A stretch of 64,000 nucleotides of DNA from Pinibacter soli (GCF_029961145.1 NZ_JASBRG010000007.1:2398189-2462188); one strand, 5' to 3'. Positions 26,907-36,488 are shown, counted from the stretch's first letter. Made by a program: numbers and translations. Notes: generated by a model from the sequence alone, not told the origin.

Positions 26907-27320
26907 ATGAAAAAAATCCTTACCATCTTAACCCTATTATTATTTTTTGCAAACATTAAATCATTTAGCCAAACCATTAATTTATCAGCCGACAGCGTAA
27001 CTGCTCTTCTTTGTAAAAAATGGGAAGTAAGTTATGTCATAACCGGAAATACCAAAATAGAGAAACCCTCAGACATGGGCAATATTAGCTACGAGTTCAG
27101 CAAGGATAAAACATTTGTATTGACCAGCGACAAAGACAAGATAAAAGGTACATGGCTATACGATCCTAAATTAAAATCAATTAAACTGGCAGTAGGTAAA
27201 GAAATGAATATGAGTATCTCTTCTCTTAAAAAGACGGAATTCATAGTGATTGCCAGCCCTGCGAATGCAGCGCCTGATTCAGAAAAACTCAAACTTGTTT
27301 GTACTGCTAAAGCCGGATAG
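26907..27320 (+). CDS. Small exported protein, lipocalin-like
   Basis: 137 residues with a signal peptide (about 1-21, ending SFSQ). The mature part has the start typical of lipocalin-like Bacteroidota proteins (LLCKKWEVSYVI), then an alternation of strands with FSKDKTFVLTS and KGTWLYD. I know no specific function. Its start is preceded by an AT-rich gap with no clear promoter. Confidence 0.7.
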   Translation: MKKILTILTLLLFFANIKSFSQTINLSADSVTALLCKKWEVSYVITGNTKIEKPSDMGNISYEFSKDKTFVLTSDKDKIKGTWLYDPKLKSIKLAVGKEMNMSISSLKKTEFIVIASPANAAPDSEKLKLVCTAKAG

Positions 27321-27340
27321 TTGTGTGTAAGGAGGGTTGT

Positions 27341-27376
27341 AAGACCTGACAGGTTTTTAAAAACCTGTCAGGTCTT
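27341..27376. repeat. Perfect 36-nt palindrome
   Basis: AAGACCTGACAGGTTTTT followed by its exact reverse complement, no loop. It starts 21 nt after the stop at 27320 and may terminate that gene. The motif ACCTGTCAGGT is a repeat I have seen in other Bacteroidota. The remainder of the gap to 27808 shows no supported gene. Confidence 0.75.
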
Positions 27377-27808
27377 GTGCAGCACCAATTGAATATTATC
27401 ATTTCGCAGTTGAAACCAACAAGTCGCGGAATAATATCGAGAAAATTTAGAAATTAAAAAACGCAGCCATTGAAATCTCCGGCGCTTTGGTGATTTAATA
27501 AATGGAATAGACTGAAGGTATAACCTTCCCATTTTCCATACGCTCTATGGACTGCCTGTCGTTACCACAAGCGCGAGCACCACAGGGATTACGACCCAAG
27601 ATGGGCGATCTTGCCAATTAATTCACAATTGAAGAAGGAATGCAAGAAACAAAATCAGCTCAGTGAGTGGATTTTTTCGTTCCATAAAAAGTAAACTATT
27701 TCTTAAATAATGAGTATTTTTTAATGTGCTTACAACCTTTGAACGAAGAAGAAAACTTGTGTTTTCCCGTTTTGGACTTCTTAAAGATGAGTAAATCAAT
27801 TGCTTAAC

Positions 27809-28219
27809 ATGAAAGAAAATAAAACAGCAATCAACAAAGACATCGAAGCTTATAACGATGCACTTGCAGATGAAGACAAAGAAATTTGCGATGTACTGTC
27901 GCACGAAATAACTCTTCATTTGCCGGAGGCAGAAAATAAAATATGGCACCGGCATCCAGTTTGGTTTCTAGAAGGAAATCCTATTGTAGGTTATAGCAAA
28001 TTAAAAGATAGTGTTCGCTTATTATTTTGGAGCGGACAATCATTCGATGAAGAAAAGCTACAGGTAGAAGGATCGTTTAAGGCCGCCGAAATGCGCTATA
28101 CCGCTGCATCGCAAATAAACAAAACCCATCTGAAACGATGGTTGAAAAAATCCAGAGAAATTCAATGGGATTATAAAAATATTGTGAAGCGAAAGGGAGT
28201 ATTGGAGCGCTTGAAATAG
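27809..28219 (+). CDS. DUF1801-family protein
   Basis: 136 residues from the ATG at 27809; the in-frame TTG at 27800 is a poorer start. It shows the YdhG-like/DUF1801 fold: an N-terminal helix, then KIWHRHPVWFLEGNPIVGYS and LLFWSGQSF. The family's function is unknown. It is followed 27 nt later by the GldM-like gene. Confidence 0.75.
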   Translation: MKENKTAINKDIEAYNDALADEDKEICDVLSHEITLHLPEAENKIWHRHPVWFLEGNPIVGYSKLKDSVRLLFWSGQSFDEEKLQVEGSFKAAEMRYTAASQINKTHLKRWLKKSREIQWDYKNIVKRKGVLERLK

Positions 28220-28245
28220 AGATTTTATATTCAATCTATTCCATT

Positions 28246-28872
28246 ATGAAACCCAGTCTTGTTTACATCATTTTATTGTTTTCACTGAAAATTTATGCGC
28301 AGGTCTCCATTAAAAATACCAGCCTCATTAAACCAGATACAAATGTCCTGGCGTATGGCTCGGAAAATATTTTGGTTGTTTCGGGCACCTCTGCAAAGGT
28401 TGACCTGGTGTCACGCGTTGGAAATGCGGTAACTCCAACGGGCAGCAATCAGTTTGCGATCCGTGCGCGAAATCTGAATCCGGACACGCTTTCAGTTCTT
28501 TCCGGGAAGAAGTTGTTGTTGAAAAAAACATTCTTGATCGACACTACATTTTCGATTAAAGTTCATGTCGGAAATATAACCAATGACACGGCGACCGTGG
28601 GCGAAATCCTTGCCAATGGAGGAATAAAAATTGTTGTAAATAGTCTGCGTAATAAGCCTCTTAGTATAGTTGGATTTTATACAACTTTCATTGGTCCAGC
28701 CTCGGATACTCTGGCAAAACTTATACAGCACAACGGCAATTTATTTTCCAGCGAGCAGCAAACCGTCATTAGGGGTTTGACTAAAAATTCAAAGATTATG
28801 ATTGATGTGGTATTACGGGGTTCGGATTCGAGAGACAGGGCAGTAGGGCCTTATTTTATCTTTGTTAAATAA
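28246..28872 (+). CDS. Exported orphan protein resembling the C-terminal domains of GldM
   Basis: 208 residues with a signal peptide (about 1-18, ending IYAQ). The body looks like the last two periplasmic domains of the type IX secretion motor protein GldM. PDTNVLAYGSENILVVSG (30-47) matches the start of the third domain. GNITNDTATVGEILANGGIK and the closing IRGLTKNSKIMIDVVLRG, then DSRDRAVGPYFIFV, match the fourth. The transmembrane helix and coiled helical domains of GldM are absent. It may bind the GldM/PorM shaft or its partners. Confidence is good for the resemblance, low for the role. Confidence 0.7.
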   Translation: MKPSLVYIILLFSLKIYAQVSIKNTSLIKPDTNVLAYGSENILVVSGTSAKVDLVSRVGNAVTPTGSNQFAIRARNLNPDTLSVLSGKKLLLKKTFLIDTTFSIKVHVGNITNDTATVGEILANGGIKIVVNSLRNKPLSIVGFYTTFIGPASDTLAKLIQHNGNLFSSEQQTVIRGLTKNSKIMIDVVLRGSDSRDRAVGPYFIFVK

Positions 28873-28950
28873 TAAATTACCTTGCTCTGCCTGTACCTGC
28901 AATAAGTTCTGCGCAAAACCTTATCTTTATTAACACAAAAATGAAAGCAC

Positions 28951-29106
28951 ATGGCATTACCCGTAAACAATAAAGGAAAAGGGAAAGCAGTTGGCAAAAA
29001 CCAGCCTGCGGCAAATGGTTCTAAATTCATTGCAAAGCCAACTTCAAAAGTGACTGGCGGCGGAGGAAAGAAAATGGTGAAAACAGGTGGTAGTCGCGGC
29101 AGCTGA
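28951..29106 (+). CDS. Small basic Gly/Lys-rich protein, 51 residues
   Basis: ATG at 28951, TGA at 29104-29106. It starts MALPVNNKGKGK and ends KKMVKTGGSRGS, has 11 lysines and no acidic residue, so it is probably disordered and may bind nucleic acid. An intrinsic terminator follows at 29131. Too short for comparative certainty, but the codon pattern and terminator support it. I do not recognise it. Confidence 0.5.
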   Translation: MALPVNNKGKGKAVGKNQPAANGSKFIAKPTSKVTGGGGKKMVKTGGSRGS

Positions 29107-29130
29107 TGACATTTTTTTATTGAATATGCA

Positions 29131-29165
29131 AATGGCTTGATGTTAACTCCTCAAGCCATTTTTAT
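29131..29165 (+). terminator. Intrinsic terminator
   Basis: AATGGCTTGA (29131-29140) pairs perfectly with TCAAGCCATT (29151-29160), then a T run. Confidence 0.85.
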
Positions 29166-29252
29166 TTATTATCTATTTAATATCCTGAAAATGACTTAGT
29201 TATAAAATAACTTATCGACTTTTATTTAACTATTTATTAAAATTATTTACAC

Positions 29253-29499
29253 TATATTTGCAAATCATTTGAGCTACTTTTAGTCAAGAAATTATCATTC
29301 ATCTTCTCCGGATACTTCTTTTCTGATCTTTTCCTCAGATAATATTTAGCTTACCTAATAAGCTTTATTCGCATTATTAGCAGCCATTAGTCCAGTATTA
29401 AATTATTTGTGCTCAATCTGTCATAATGTGAGCAATTAAACGTTGACCGCTGTATCATTTAAACATGCGGTCGCATTATTTAGAAATTAAAAAGATATA
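29253..29499 (+). promoter_or_regulatory. Promoter and long leader of the DEAD-box helicase
   Basis: TATATTTG (29253-29260) is an exact TAnnTTTG -7 element. It leaves an untranslated leader of roughly 230 nt before the ATG at 29500. The leader is AT-rich with several TTATT and GCATTATT words and one clear short pairing (ATGCGGTCGCAT, 29464-29475). Long leaders on RNA helicase genes are often cold-responsive; that is inference here. Confidence 0.5.
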
Positions 29500-30738
29500 A
29501 TGACATTTGAACAATTAGGTATCATAGAACCTATTTTAAAAGCCCTTCAAACTGAAGGCTACACCAATCCCACCCCTATACAATTGCAATCAATCCCGGC
29601 AGTGCTGGAAAGAAGAGATATTTTGGGTTGCGCACAAACAGGAACGGGGAAAACTGCCGCGTTTGCTATTCCCACCTTACAAATATTGCACGGTCTGCAC
29701 GCTGATCATAAAGCCCATAGAAATATACGCTCACTGGTTCTTACTCCCACAAGAGAACTGGCTATACAGATCAATGAGAGCTTTGCGTCATATGGTCGCA
29801 ATACCGGTGTGAAACACCAGGTTATTTTTGGAGGAGTTTCGCAGCATAACCAGGTAAATGCGCTGCGCAATGGTACAGATATTTTGATCGCCACACCCGG
29901 AAGGCTACTCGATCTCATAAACCAGGGTTACATATCTCTTCAGCATATTCAAATATTTGTGTTGGATGAAGCGGACCGCATGCTTGACATGGGCTTTATA
30001 CATGATGTAAAAAAAGTCATCAAAGAATTACCTGAAAAAAAGCAAACGTTGTTTTTCTCTGCAACGATGCCTCCTCAAATCGCACATCTTGCCAATTCGC
30101 TTTTGCATTTTCCAATAAAAGTTGAAGTGGCGCCTGTTTCATCAACAGCCGAAAAAATAGACCAATCGGTGTTTTTTGTTAACAGGACAGAAAAATTACC
30201 ATTACTTGTTCATTTGCTGCAGGCAAAAGCAATTGATCGTACCATTGTTTTTTCTAGAACAAAGCACGGCGCCGATAAAATTGCAAAAGGGCTTAAGAAA
30301 ATGAATATCGCGGCAGATGCTATTCATGGTGACAAATCACAAAATGCCCGTCAAAATGCTCTAACCAATTTTAAAAATGGCAAACTGCAAGTGTTAGTGG
30401 CTACCGATATTGCTGCAAGGGGTATTGACGTGGACGCACTCTCACATGTGATCAATTTTGATTTACCCAATGTACCGGAAACATATGTTCACAGAATTGG
30501 TCGAACAGGCAGAGCAGGCACGAGTGGCATAGCTTTTTCATTTTGCGATAGCGAAGAAAGGCCATACCTGAACGATATTAATAAATTGATCGGGCTAAAA
30601 GTTCCTGCGGAAAATCATCCGTTTGAAGCTTTTGAAACAAAGCAGTCCGCAACACCGGTTGTAACCAAAAAACCTGGATACAGCAAGCCAGGCAAAAGCT
30701 TTAGGAGAAAAGAAAACACACGTAAGGCTCTTTCATAA
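29500..30738 (+). CDS. DEAD-box ATP-dependent RNA helicase, RhlE type
   Basis: 412 residues. Motifs in order: Q motif (F3, Q28), Walker A AQTGTGKT (45-52), PTREL (83-87), TPGR (132-135), DEAD (156-159), SAT, then in the second RecA domain TDIAARGID and HRIGRTGR. A short basic tail follows ([19 protein letters not shown]), as in RhlE-like helicases. It unwinds short RNA duplexes in ribosome assembly or RNA decay. It has a long leader and is followed 28 nt later by a small gene, likely co-transcribed. Confidence 0.95.
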   Translation: MTFEQLGIIEPILKALQTEGYTNPTPIQLQSIPAVLERRDILGCAQTGTGKTAAFAIPTLQILHGLHADHKAHRNIRSLVLTPTRELAIQINESFASYGRNTGVKHQVIFGGVSQHNQVNALRNGTDILIATPGRLLDLINQGYISLQHIQIFVLDEADRMLDMGFIHDVKKVIKELPEKKQTLFFSATMPPQIAHLANSLLHFPIKVEVAPVSSTAEKIDQSVFFVNRTEKLPLLVHLLQAKAIDRTIVFSRTKHGADKIAKGLKKMNIAADAIHGDKSQNARQNALTNFKNGKLQVLVATDIAARGIDVDALSHVINFDLPNVPETYVHRIGRTGRAGTSGIAFSFCDSEERPYLNDINKLIGLKVPAENHPFEAFETKQSATPVVTKKPGYSKPGKSFRRKENTRKALS

Positions 30739-30765
30739 TTCAGTAACAATTTAAACACCTTCTAT

Positions 30766-31035
30766 ATGCACACAGAAGAAATTGAAAAGTTCATAGATTC
30801 TAAAACATCGGCTGATACTAAAGTAAAAATTGACTTTAAAAAGAGGGACGCCATTTACGGCCTTTTTGTAAAAGACAAGGATTACGATGATCTTAAATCG
30901 AAGAATCTTTGGAGAATTGTTCCAAAATCACAATTTGAAGAATACAGCAGGTCAAACAATATGGGGCTTGCCAAGATATTTAATGGAGTAGATTTTTCGA
31001 GGCTTACAGTCTATAAAGAGAAAGAGGTGGTGTAA
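30766..31035 (+). CDS. Small conserved-looking protein downstream of the helicase
   Basis: 89 residues, no signal peptide. I do not recognise the family. It has an N-terminal helix (TEEIEKFIDSK), a beta section with IDFKKRDAIYGLFVKDKDYD, then LWRIVPKSQFEEY, and ends LTVYKEKEVV, looking like a compact SH3-like or Sm-like beta barrel. The gap of 28 nt after the helicase and the shared terminator at 31074 suggest one transcript and a role with RNA; that is inference. Confidence 0.65.
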   Translation: MHTEEIEKFIDSKTSADTKVKIDFKKRDAIYGLFVKDKDYDDLKSKNLWRIVPKSQFEEYSRSNNMGLAKIFNGVDFSRLTVYKEKEVV

Positions 31036-31073
31036 TAAACTAATCAAGTTTTTCAACCGGACTAAATATCAAA

Positions 31074-31110
31074 AAAGAGAGGCCCTCAGTCGAAGGGCCG
31101 CTCTTTTTTA
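31074..31110 (+). terminator. Intrinsic terminator of the helicase operon
   Basis: AGAG and GGCCCT on the left pair with AGGGCC and CTCT on the right, loop CAGTCGA, then TTTTTT. Confidence 0.85.
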
Positions 31111-31117
31111 TTATATA

Positions 31118-31180
31118 GTAAAAATCAAAAGTTAAAAGGCAACACAGCGCTTTTGAATTTTGACTTTTAATCTTTTTACT
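31118..31180. repeat. AAAATCAAAAGTT-word inverted element
   Basis: Left words AGTAAAAATCAAAAGTTAAA, right words TTTTGACTTTTAATCTTTTT and ACT. The right-hand word reappears at 42729-42770, at 61595-61630 and inside the M1 peptidase gene. Confidence 0.55.
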
Positions 31181-31185
31181 TATGC

Positions 31186-32109
31186 TTATTGATATTTTAC
31201 AAAAAACGAGCCTTTTGTTATTTGTCTTGTTTCCACGCCATCCAGCACTTCTCTTCCCACAAATTCAAATGTAGCCGTCATGGTTTTCTTGGTAGGATCG
31301 TGCTGCGTGATTTTTAGCGTACCGGATTCTGCAGAATACATTTTTCCGGATGTTCCATTTATTTCACTATAGTCTGTTGTATAAAGCTGGTTAAGCGGAT
31401 CATAAGTATATGAGCCCACTTTTGCGTCCGGCGGTATGGTAAATGCAAATATTTTGGACGCATCCATTCCGGCGATATAGATTTGGCCAAGCGTTATTTG
31501 TGCAGTAATTGATTTTGCCTGCCATGCAGTACCGTTGATGGTGGCTTTTAAATAAGCATCTCCTGTAGTCGGAGTTGTTGGCAGAGAGGTTGAATAAGTT
31601 AATTCAAATGCGCCTTCCGTAAAGGTGTAACTGGTTCCATCAGTGGGGTTAAATGTTTTCGATTGAAACGTTCCTTTGATAACTTTTTTATCCGCATCAA
31701 TTGATGTTATCGTCACTGTGCCATTAGCACTCGCAGGATCATTGGACCCAACGGACGAATATATATTGGCAGGTTTGGTATAATCCGGTTCGTAAGTCAG
31801 CAATCCTTTCAAAGCTGCAAAAGAAACGTCGTATGTGCCCACAGTGTCTCCCTGGAGAGTGATTGTAACCATTTGTCCGTTGCTGCTTGTTCCCGTTATG
31901 TTGATCATCCCATCCTTAATTGTAACGCTTTGTTTATCTGCAGCTGCCGCCCAGCCAACGCCGTTGATACTTGCAGTAAAAGTTCCGGTTGACGTTCCTA
32001 CACTGCCTCCATGACCCAGGTCGTAACTTATTTCTTTCTGACATGAGCTCAGTGCGAACAGGGTAATTGTAGTAACCAGGAAGGCAAGGAGGGATCTAAA
32101 TGGTTTCAT
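31186..32109 (-). CDS. Lipoprotein with two calycin-like domains (DUF6252 type)
   Basis: 307 residues. Lipobox ALSSC (C23). Two tandem domains start FTASINGVGWAA (about 43) and LKATINGTAWQAK (about 185); each begins with the NGxxW signature and ends in a strand with FEL or FFVKY, the layout of DUF6252 lipoproteins. It is anchored in an envelope membrane; ligand unknown. Convergent with the helicase operon. Confidence 0.8.
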   Translation of the reverse strand: MKPFRSLLAFLVTTITLFALSSCQKEISYDLGHGGSVGTSTGTFTASINGVGWAAAADKQSVTIKDGMINITGTSSNGQMVTITLQGDTVGTYDVSFAALKGLLTYEPDYTKPANIYSSVGSNDPASANGTVTITSIDADKKVIKGTFQSKTFNPTDGTSYTFTEGAFELTYSTSLPTTPTTGDAYLKATINGTAWQAKSITAQITLGQIYIAGMDASKIFAFTIPPDAKVGSYTYDPLNQLYTTDYSEINGTSGKMYSAESGTLKITQHDPTKKTMTATFEFVGREVLDGVETRQITKGSFFVKYQ

Positions 32110-32349
32110 AACTTTTCTTATCTGTTACGAATATAAATAAACGCTTAAAAAAAGTTAAGCTTTATTCATAAAATACTGACCGATCAAGAAAAATTGAGTA
32201 ATTACCACAGCCGAGTTCAAAGCGAATGTAGCCGTGTAGCATTGGTTACGATTTATACTACCAAATATTTACCACTAGGCACCGAAAACCTACGTTTCAC
32301 TAAAAAAATTCTCTAAACGCTTAGGGCAATACAGACTGTTGCACATTTT

Positions 32350-32387
32350 CTAATTTCTAACTCCTAATTCCTAATTCCTAATTTCTA
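32350..32387. repeat. TAATTCC-word run ending at the cmk stop codon
   Basis: Tandem words TAATTTCTAACTCCTAATTC, CTAATTCCTAATTTCTAG; the final CTA is the stop of cmk. The rest of the 32110-32349 gap shows no gene. Confidence 0.55.
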
Positions 32388-33065
32388 GCCAATCTTCTCC
32401 TTCGCCCACCTCAGCGCAATTTCCAGTTGCTGCTTCATCGTAAGATTTGTATTGTCGAGAACAATGGCATCCTCAGCTTGTCTAAGTGGGCTTATATCCC
32501 GGTGAGAATCTATATAGTCACGCATTTCGAGATTATTCTTAACCTCGTCAATAGTTACGTTTGGATTTTTATCGTAGAGTTCTTTAAATCTTCTTTCAAC
32601 GCGTATTGCATTGTCTGCCGTCATGAATATTTTCAAAGCGGCTTTAGGGAAAACAACAGTTCCAATATCTCTTCCATCCATTACAATGCCCTTTTTCTCC
32701 CCCATCATTTGCTGTTGCTTAACAGCAAATTGGCGCACTTCTTTTACCGCAGCCACATCGCTTACTTTTTCAGCAACAACAAGATCGCGAATTACGTATT
32801 CAACGTTTTCATCGTTCAGGTACATTTCCGACTGGTTGCTATGTTCGTTATAACGAAAATCGAGCGTAATTTTCCTCAGAGCTTCCTCTACCGCTTTATG
32901 TTTGGTCCAGTCTACGTGATTACGGAGAAAATACAATGTGATGGCTCTGTACATCGCGCCGCTGTCTATATACACATAGTTTAATTCTTTAGCCAATTGC
33001 TTAGCCAGAGTGCTTTTCCCGCAACTGCTCCACCCGTCTATCGTTATAATTATTTTCTTATGCAT
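32385..33065 (-). CDS. cmk: Cytidylate kinase
   Basis: 226 residues, standard length. The P-loop DGWSSCGKST (8-17) opens the protein, SGAMYRAIT follows, and the NMP-binding insert with MDGRDIGTVV and the arginine-rich lid (VERRFKEL) are in place. It phosphorylates CMP and dCMP. Its stop codon lies in a word repeat. Same strand as clpC but 350 nt away with a terminator between. Confidence 0.95.
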   Translation of the reverse strand: MHKKIIITIDGWSSCGKSTLAKQLAKELNYVYIDSGAMYRAITLYFLRNHVDWTKHKAVEEALRKITLDFRYNEHSNQSEMYLNDENVEYVIRDLVVAEKVSDVAAVKEVRQFAVKQQQMMGEKKGIVMDGRDIGTVVFPKAALKIFMTADNAIRVERRFKELYDKNPNVTIDEVKNNLEMRDYIDSHRDISPLRQAEDAIVLDNTNLTMKQQLEIALRWAKEKIG

Positions 33066-33099
33066 CAGGTTTAGTCAAAATTAAAAATTCAAAAAGATT

Positions 33100-33360
33100 T
33101 CACGCAAAGGCGCAAAGGGAACAACAAGTTCGCAAAGGCTTTTTACATTTCTCGAGGCTATCGCAGCGAAGCAACGACACAGCGAACTGATAATAGCTTA
33201 TCATACTCTCCCATAAGCAACAGACTAATCAAACATCAACAAAAAAAATCCGTGTTCATCCGTCCAATCCGTGTCATCCGTGTGCCAATCTCAGTCTAAT
33301 CAGCGTCATCCCCGTCCGAACGGCTTCAGCGGGGCGGGTGCGTGCTCCCTCTCCCCGCAA
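33100..33360. repeat. Word repeats between clpC and cmk
   Basis: 33100-33140 has GCAAAGG words. 33247-33311 holds the CACGGATGACACGG family in reverse (AAATCCGTGTTCATCCGTCC, AATCCGTGTCATCCGTGTGC). 33312-33350 is a GC-rich piece (CCCGTCCGAACGGCTTCAGC). No gene in 33066-33417. Confidence 0.5.
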
Positions 33361-33363
33361 AAA

Positions 33364-33397
33364 TAAAAAAAGGAGTACAACATATGCTGTACTCCTT
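33364..33397 (-). terminator. Intrinsic terminator of clpC
   Basis: AAGGAGTACA (33370-33379) pairs perfectly with TGTACTCCTT (33388-33397). On the minus strand it is followed by a T run (A run at 33364-33370). Confidence 0.85.
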
Positions 33398-33417
33398 GAC
33401 TATTAATTTATTTCTTT

Positions 33418-35949
33418 TTATGCCTGAGACTTCTCAGAAGAAATTTTTGATTCTTTTAAACTGAATTTGATCTTGCTGTTTTCTTTATCCAAATCTGCTA
33501 CCAGAATATCGCCGTTCTTCACTTGCATATTCAGTATTTCTTCTGCTAAAGGATCTTCAAGGTATTTCTGAATCGCCCTGTGTAGTGGTCTTGCACCAAA
33601 CTGCACATCGTAACCTTTTTCTGCAAGGAAGCTTTTCGCCTCTTCTGTCAGTTCGAGTGTAAAACCAAGATTGTTGAGGCGTTTCAACACACCTTTCATC
33701 AGTATATCAATAATGGTGAAGATATTTTCTTTTGACAAAGAATTGAATATGATCACATCATCAATACGGTTAAGGAACTCTGGAGAGAAAGTACGTTTCA
33801 ATGCTTTCTCAATTACCGCTCTGCTGTTCTCTTCAGAATTAGCAGTTCTTGCAGCAGTTGCAAAACCCACACCTTCACCGAAATCTTTCAATTGGCGAAC
33901 ACCAATGTTAGATGTCATAATGATAAGTGAGTTTTTGAAATCTACTTTGCGGCCAAGTCCGTCAGTAAGCTGACCATCATCCAGTACCTGCAACAAAATG
34001 TTGTAGATATCCGGGTGTGCTTTTTCAATCTCGTCAAGTAAGATTACAGAGTAAGGTTTACGTCTTACTTTTTCAGTAAGCTGACCGCCTTCTTCATAAC
34101 CCACATAGCCCGGAGGCGCACCTACTAAACGGCTCACGGTGAATTTTTCCATGTATTCACTCATGTCTATTCTTATCAGTGCATCTTCGCTATCGAAGAG
34201 ATATCTTGCCAATGATCTTGCCAACTCAGTTTTACCAACACCAGTAGGACCAAGGAAAATAAAGCTACCAACAGGTTTCTTAGGATCTTTCAATCCCACA
34301 CGGTTACGTTGAATGGCTTTCACCACTTTTTGAATGGCTTCATCCTGACCAACCACCATGTCGCGCATATCATTACTCATGTTGCGCAGCTTTTCTGTTT
34401 CAGCCTGCACCATGCGTTTTACAGGAATTCCTGTCATCATGCTCACTACTTCGGCGATAGCATCTTCGTCTATCGGGTAGCGTTTATGTTTGCTTTCTTC
34501 TTCCCAGTTGATTTTCGCTTTTTCAAGCTCTTCCTGTAAGCGTTTCTCAGTGTCGCGTAAAGAAGCGGCTTCTTCAAACTTCTGGCTCTTAACAACTTTG
34601 TTTTTCTCGTTCTTCACATCTTCAATCTTCTTTTCAAGATCTACGATTTCCTGAGGAACGTTGATATTTTTCAAGTGCACTCTAGCACCCACTTCATCCA
34701 GCACGTCGATTGCTTTATCTGGCAACAAACGGTCGGTCATGTAGCGGTCACTTAGTTTAACACAAGCTTCAATTGCTTCCGGAGAATAAGAAACGTTGTG
34801 ATAATCTTCGTATTTGCTTTGAATGTTTGTTAATATCTGAATGGTTTCGTCTACACTTGGTGGTTCTACAATAACCTTTTGAAAACGACGGTCAAGTGCA
34901 CCATCTTTTTCAATGTACATTCTGTACTCATCCAAAGTAGAAGCGCCTATGCATTGCAGTTCGCCACGTGCCAATGCCGGCTTAAAGATGTTTGAAGCAT
35001 CCAGTGAACCGCTGGCACCACCGGCACCTACGATCGTGTGGATCTCATCGATGAACAGGATCACATCACGGTTCTTTTCCAACTCGTTCATGATCGCTTT
35101 CATTCTTTCTTCAAACTGTCCACGATATTTTGTACCTGCCACTAAAGCAGCAAGGTCAAGCGAAATAACTCTTTTGTCAAACAACACGCGGGATACATTA
35201 CGCTGAACGATGCGAAGAGCAAGCCCTTCCACGATAGCTGTTTTACCAACTCCCGGTTCACCGATCAGTATCGGGTTGTTTTTCTTTCTGCGGGAAAGTA
35301 TCTGTGATACCCTCTCGATTTCTTCCTCACGACCAACAATAGGGTCGAGGGAGCCTGTTTCTGCAAGGCGTGTAATATCACGTCCGAAGTTGTCTAGTAC
35401 AGGTGTTTTACTTTTTGTGTTTCCTGTGGTCTTAGATTTTTGCTGAGCAAATTTTTTCTCCTCATCGAAATCATCTTCGTTCTCATCAGAAAATTCACTC
35501 CTAACTTCATTGCTTCTTACCACGCCAAGTTCATTTCTAAAAATGTCGTAATCCACATCAAATTGATTTAAGATTTGCGTAGCAATGTTTTCCTTGTTCT
35601 TTAAAATTGAAAGCATCAGGTGCTCTGTTTCTACAGTTGGGCTCTTCAAAGCCTTTGCTTCCAAAACAGTTACTCTTATAACTTTCTCTGCCTGCTTGGT
35701 CAGTGGTAGGCTATTAATGTTTGCGATATTCTTGCCTGTCTTATCCTTAACTGCCATTTCCACTTCCTTTCGCAGTTCATAGAGATCAACATTAAAGCTC
35801 TTCAGAATTTTTATGGCCGTATTCTCCCCTTCTCTTATCAGGCCAAGCAACAAGTGCTCGGTGCCGATAAAATCATTCCCCAGCCGTAAAGCCTCTTCCC
35901 TGCTAAACGAAATAATCTCTTTTACCTGGGCTGAAAAATTATTATCCAT
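33418..35949 (-). CDS. clpC: ATP-dependent Clp protease ATP-binding subunit ClpC
   Basis: 843 residues from the ATG at 35949 (MDNNFSAQ). An upstream in-frame start would add 30 residues lying over the promoter and is rejected. A double Clp_N repeat (about 1-145; [12 protein letters not shown] is diagnostic) is followed by AAA+ 1 with GEPGVGKT, a UVR-containing coiled middle domain ([13 protein letters not shown]) that marks ClpC rather than ClpB, AAA+ 2 with GPTGVGKT, and the C-terminal D2-small domain. It unfolds proteins for ClpP in the cytoplasm. It is divergent from the STAS gene. Confidence 0.96.
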   Translation of the reverse strand: MDNNFSAQVKEIISFSREEALRLGNDFIGTEHLLLGLIREGENTAIKILKSFNVDLYELRKEVEMAVKDKTGKNIANINSLPLTKQAEKVIRVTVLEAKALKSPTVETEHLMLSILKNKENIATQILNQFDVDYDIFRNELGVVRSNEVRSEFSDENEDDFDEEKKFAQQKSKTTGNTKSKTPVLDNFGRDITRLAETGSLDPIVGREEEIERVSQILSRRKKNNPILIGEPGVGKTAIVEGLALRIVQRNVSRVLFDKRVISLDLAALVAGTKYRGQFEERMKAIMNELEKNRDVILFIDEIHTIVGAGGASGSLDASNIFKPALARGELQCIGASTLDEYRMYIEKDGALDRRFQKVIVEPPSVDETIQILTNIQSKYEDYHNVSYSPEAIEACVKLSDRYMTDRLLPDKAIDVLDEVGARVHLKNINVPQEIVDLEKKIEDVKNEKNKVVKSQKFEEAASLRDTEKRLQEELEKAKINWEEESKHKRYPIDEDAIAEVVSMMTGIPVKRMVQAETEKLRNMSNDMRDMVVGQDEAIQKVVKAIQRNRVGLKDPKKPVGSFIFLGPTGVGKTELARSLARYLFDSEDALIRIDMSEYMEKFTVSRLVGAPPGYVGYEEGGQLTEKVRRKPYSVILLDEIEKAHPDIYNILLQVLDDGQLTDGLGRKVDFKNSLIIMTSNIGVRQLKDFGEGVGFATAARTANSEENSRAVIEKALKRTFSPEFLNRIDDVIIFNSLSKENIFTIIDILMKGVLKRLNNLGFTLELTEEAKSFLAEKGYDVQFGARPLHRAIQKYLEDPLAEEILNMQVKNGDILVADLDKENSKIKFSLKESKISSEKSQA

Positions 35950-35979
35950 TTTATTTAATTGTGTGTGATACAATATTAA

Positions 35980-36005
35980 CAAATATATTTGACTTACTGT
36001 TGCAA
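35980..36005 (-). promoter_or_regulatory. Promoter of clpC
   Basis: Minus strand: TTG (36005-36003) and TATATTTG (35987-35980), an exact -7 element about 30 nt before the ATG. The spacing of 15 nt is short of the usual 19. Confidence 0.45.
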
Positions 36006-36109
36006 CATAATAACGTAGTGAGCTTGGTATTATTAACATTTACGAGAGAATGTGCAAAAAAATTTTCGACTAACTAACGTTAACATTACAATATATAAAA
36101 GAACGAATT

Positions 36110-36487
36110 ATGAAGGTCAAAATTGATACCAAGGAAAAATTCCATGTCATAACATTACTTGACGAAAGTATTGCTGCTAATATGACAGCAGAACTGGCTG
36201 AAAGATTGCTTCCGTACCTGCAAAATGTCGTTAAAAATGTCGTATTAATCATGGAAAAGGTAACGACAATTGACGAGCCTGCCGCCGACGAGTTACTAAA
36301 TATACAACAACAATATTATGATAATGGTGCTTCATTTGTTATTTGTCAACTGCAACCCGATGTAGAGCAATTCTTGCTTGATACGGATAAGCTGGAAATG
36401 ATGAACGTAACGCCTACGGAAAGCGAAGCCTGGGACATAGTACAGATGGAAGAAATAGAGAGAGAACTGGGGGAAGACGGAATGTAG
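36110..36487 (+). CDS. STAS-domain protein without the phosphorylation serine
   Basis: 125 residues, one STAS fold (anti-sigma-factor antagonist type): strands KVKIDTKEKFHVITL and NVVLIMEKVTTID, with an acidic C-terminal tail (EEIERELGEDGM). At the position where SpoIIAA-like proteins have D-S-S/T, this one reads IDEPAADELL, so the phosphorylatable serine or threonine is missing. It could be a constitutive antagonist or a structural partner. It is divergent from clpC with 160 nt between. Confidence 0.75.
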   Translation: MKVKIDTKEKFHVITLLDESIAANMTAELAERLLPYLQNVVKNVVLIMEKVTTIDEPAADELLNIQQQYYDNGASFVICQLQPDVEQFLLDTDKLEMMNVTPTESEAWDIVQMEEIERELGEDGM

Positions 36488-36488
36488 A

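Noticed and set aside
27623-27955. 110-residue minus-strand frame
   Set aside because: It overlaps the DUF1801 gene and has no recognisable features.
29261-29499. Riboswitch in the helicase leader
   Set aside because: No conserved ligand-binding core or terminator is visible; it is listed only as a long leader.
35950-36039. 30-residue extension of ClpC
   Set aside because: It covers the promoter; ClpC proteins begin at the MDNNFSAQ-type start.
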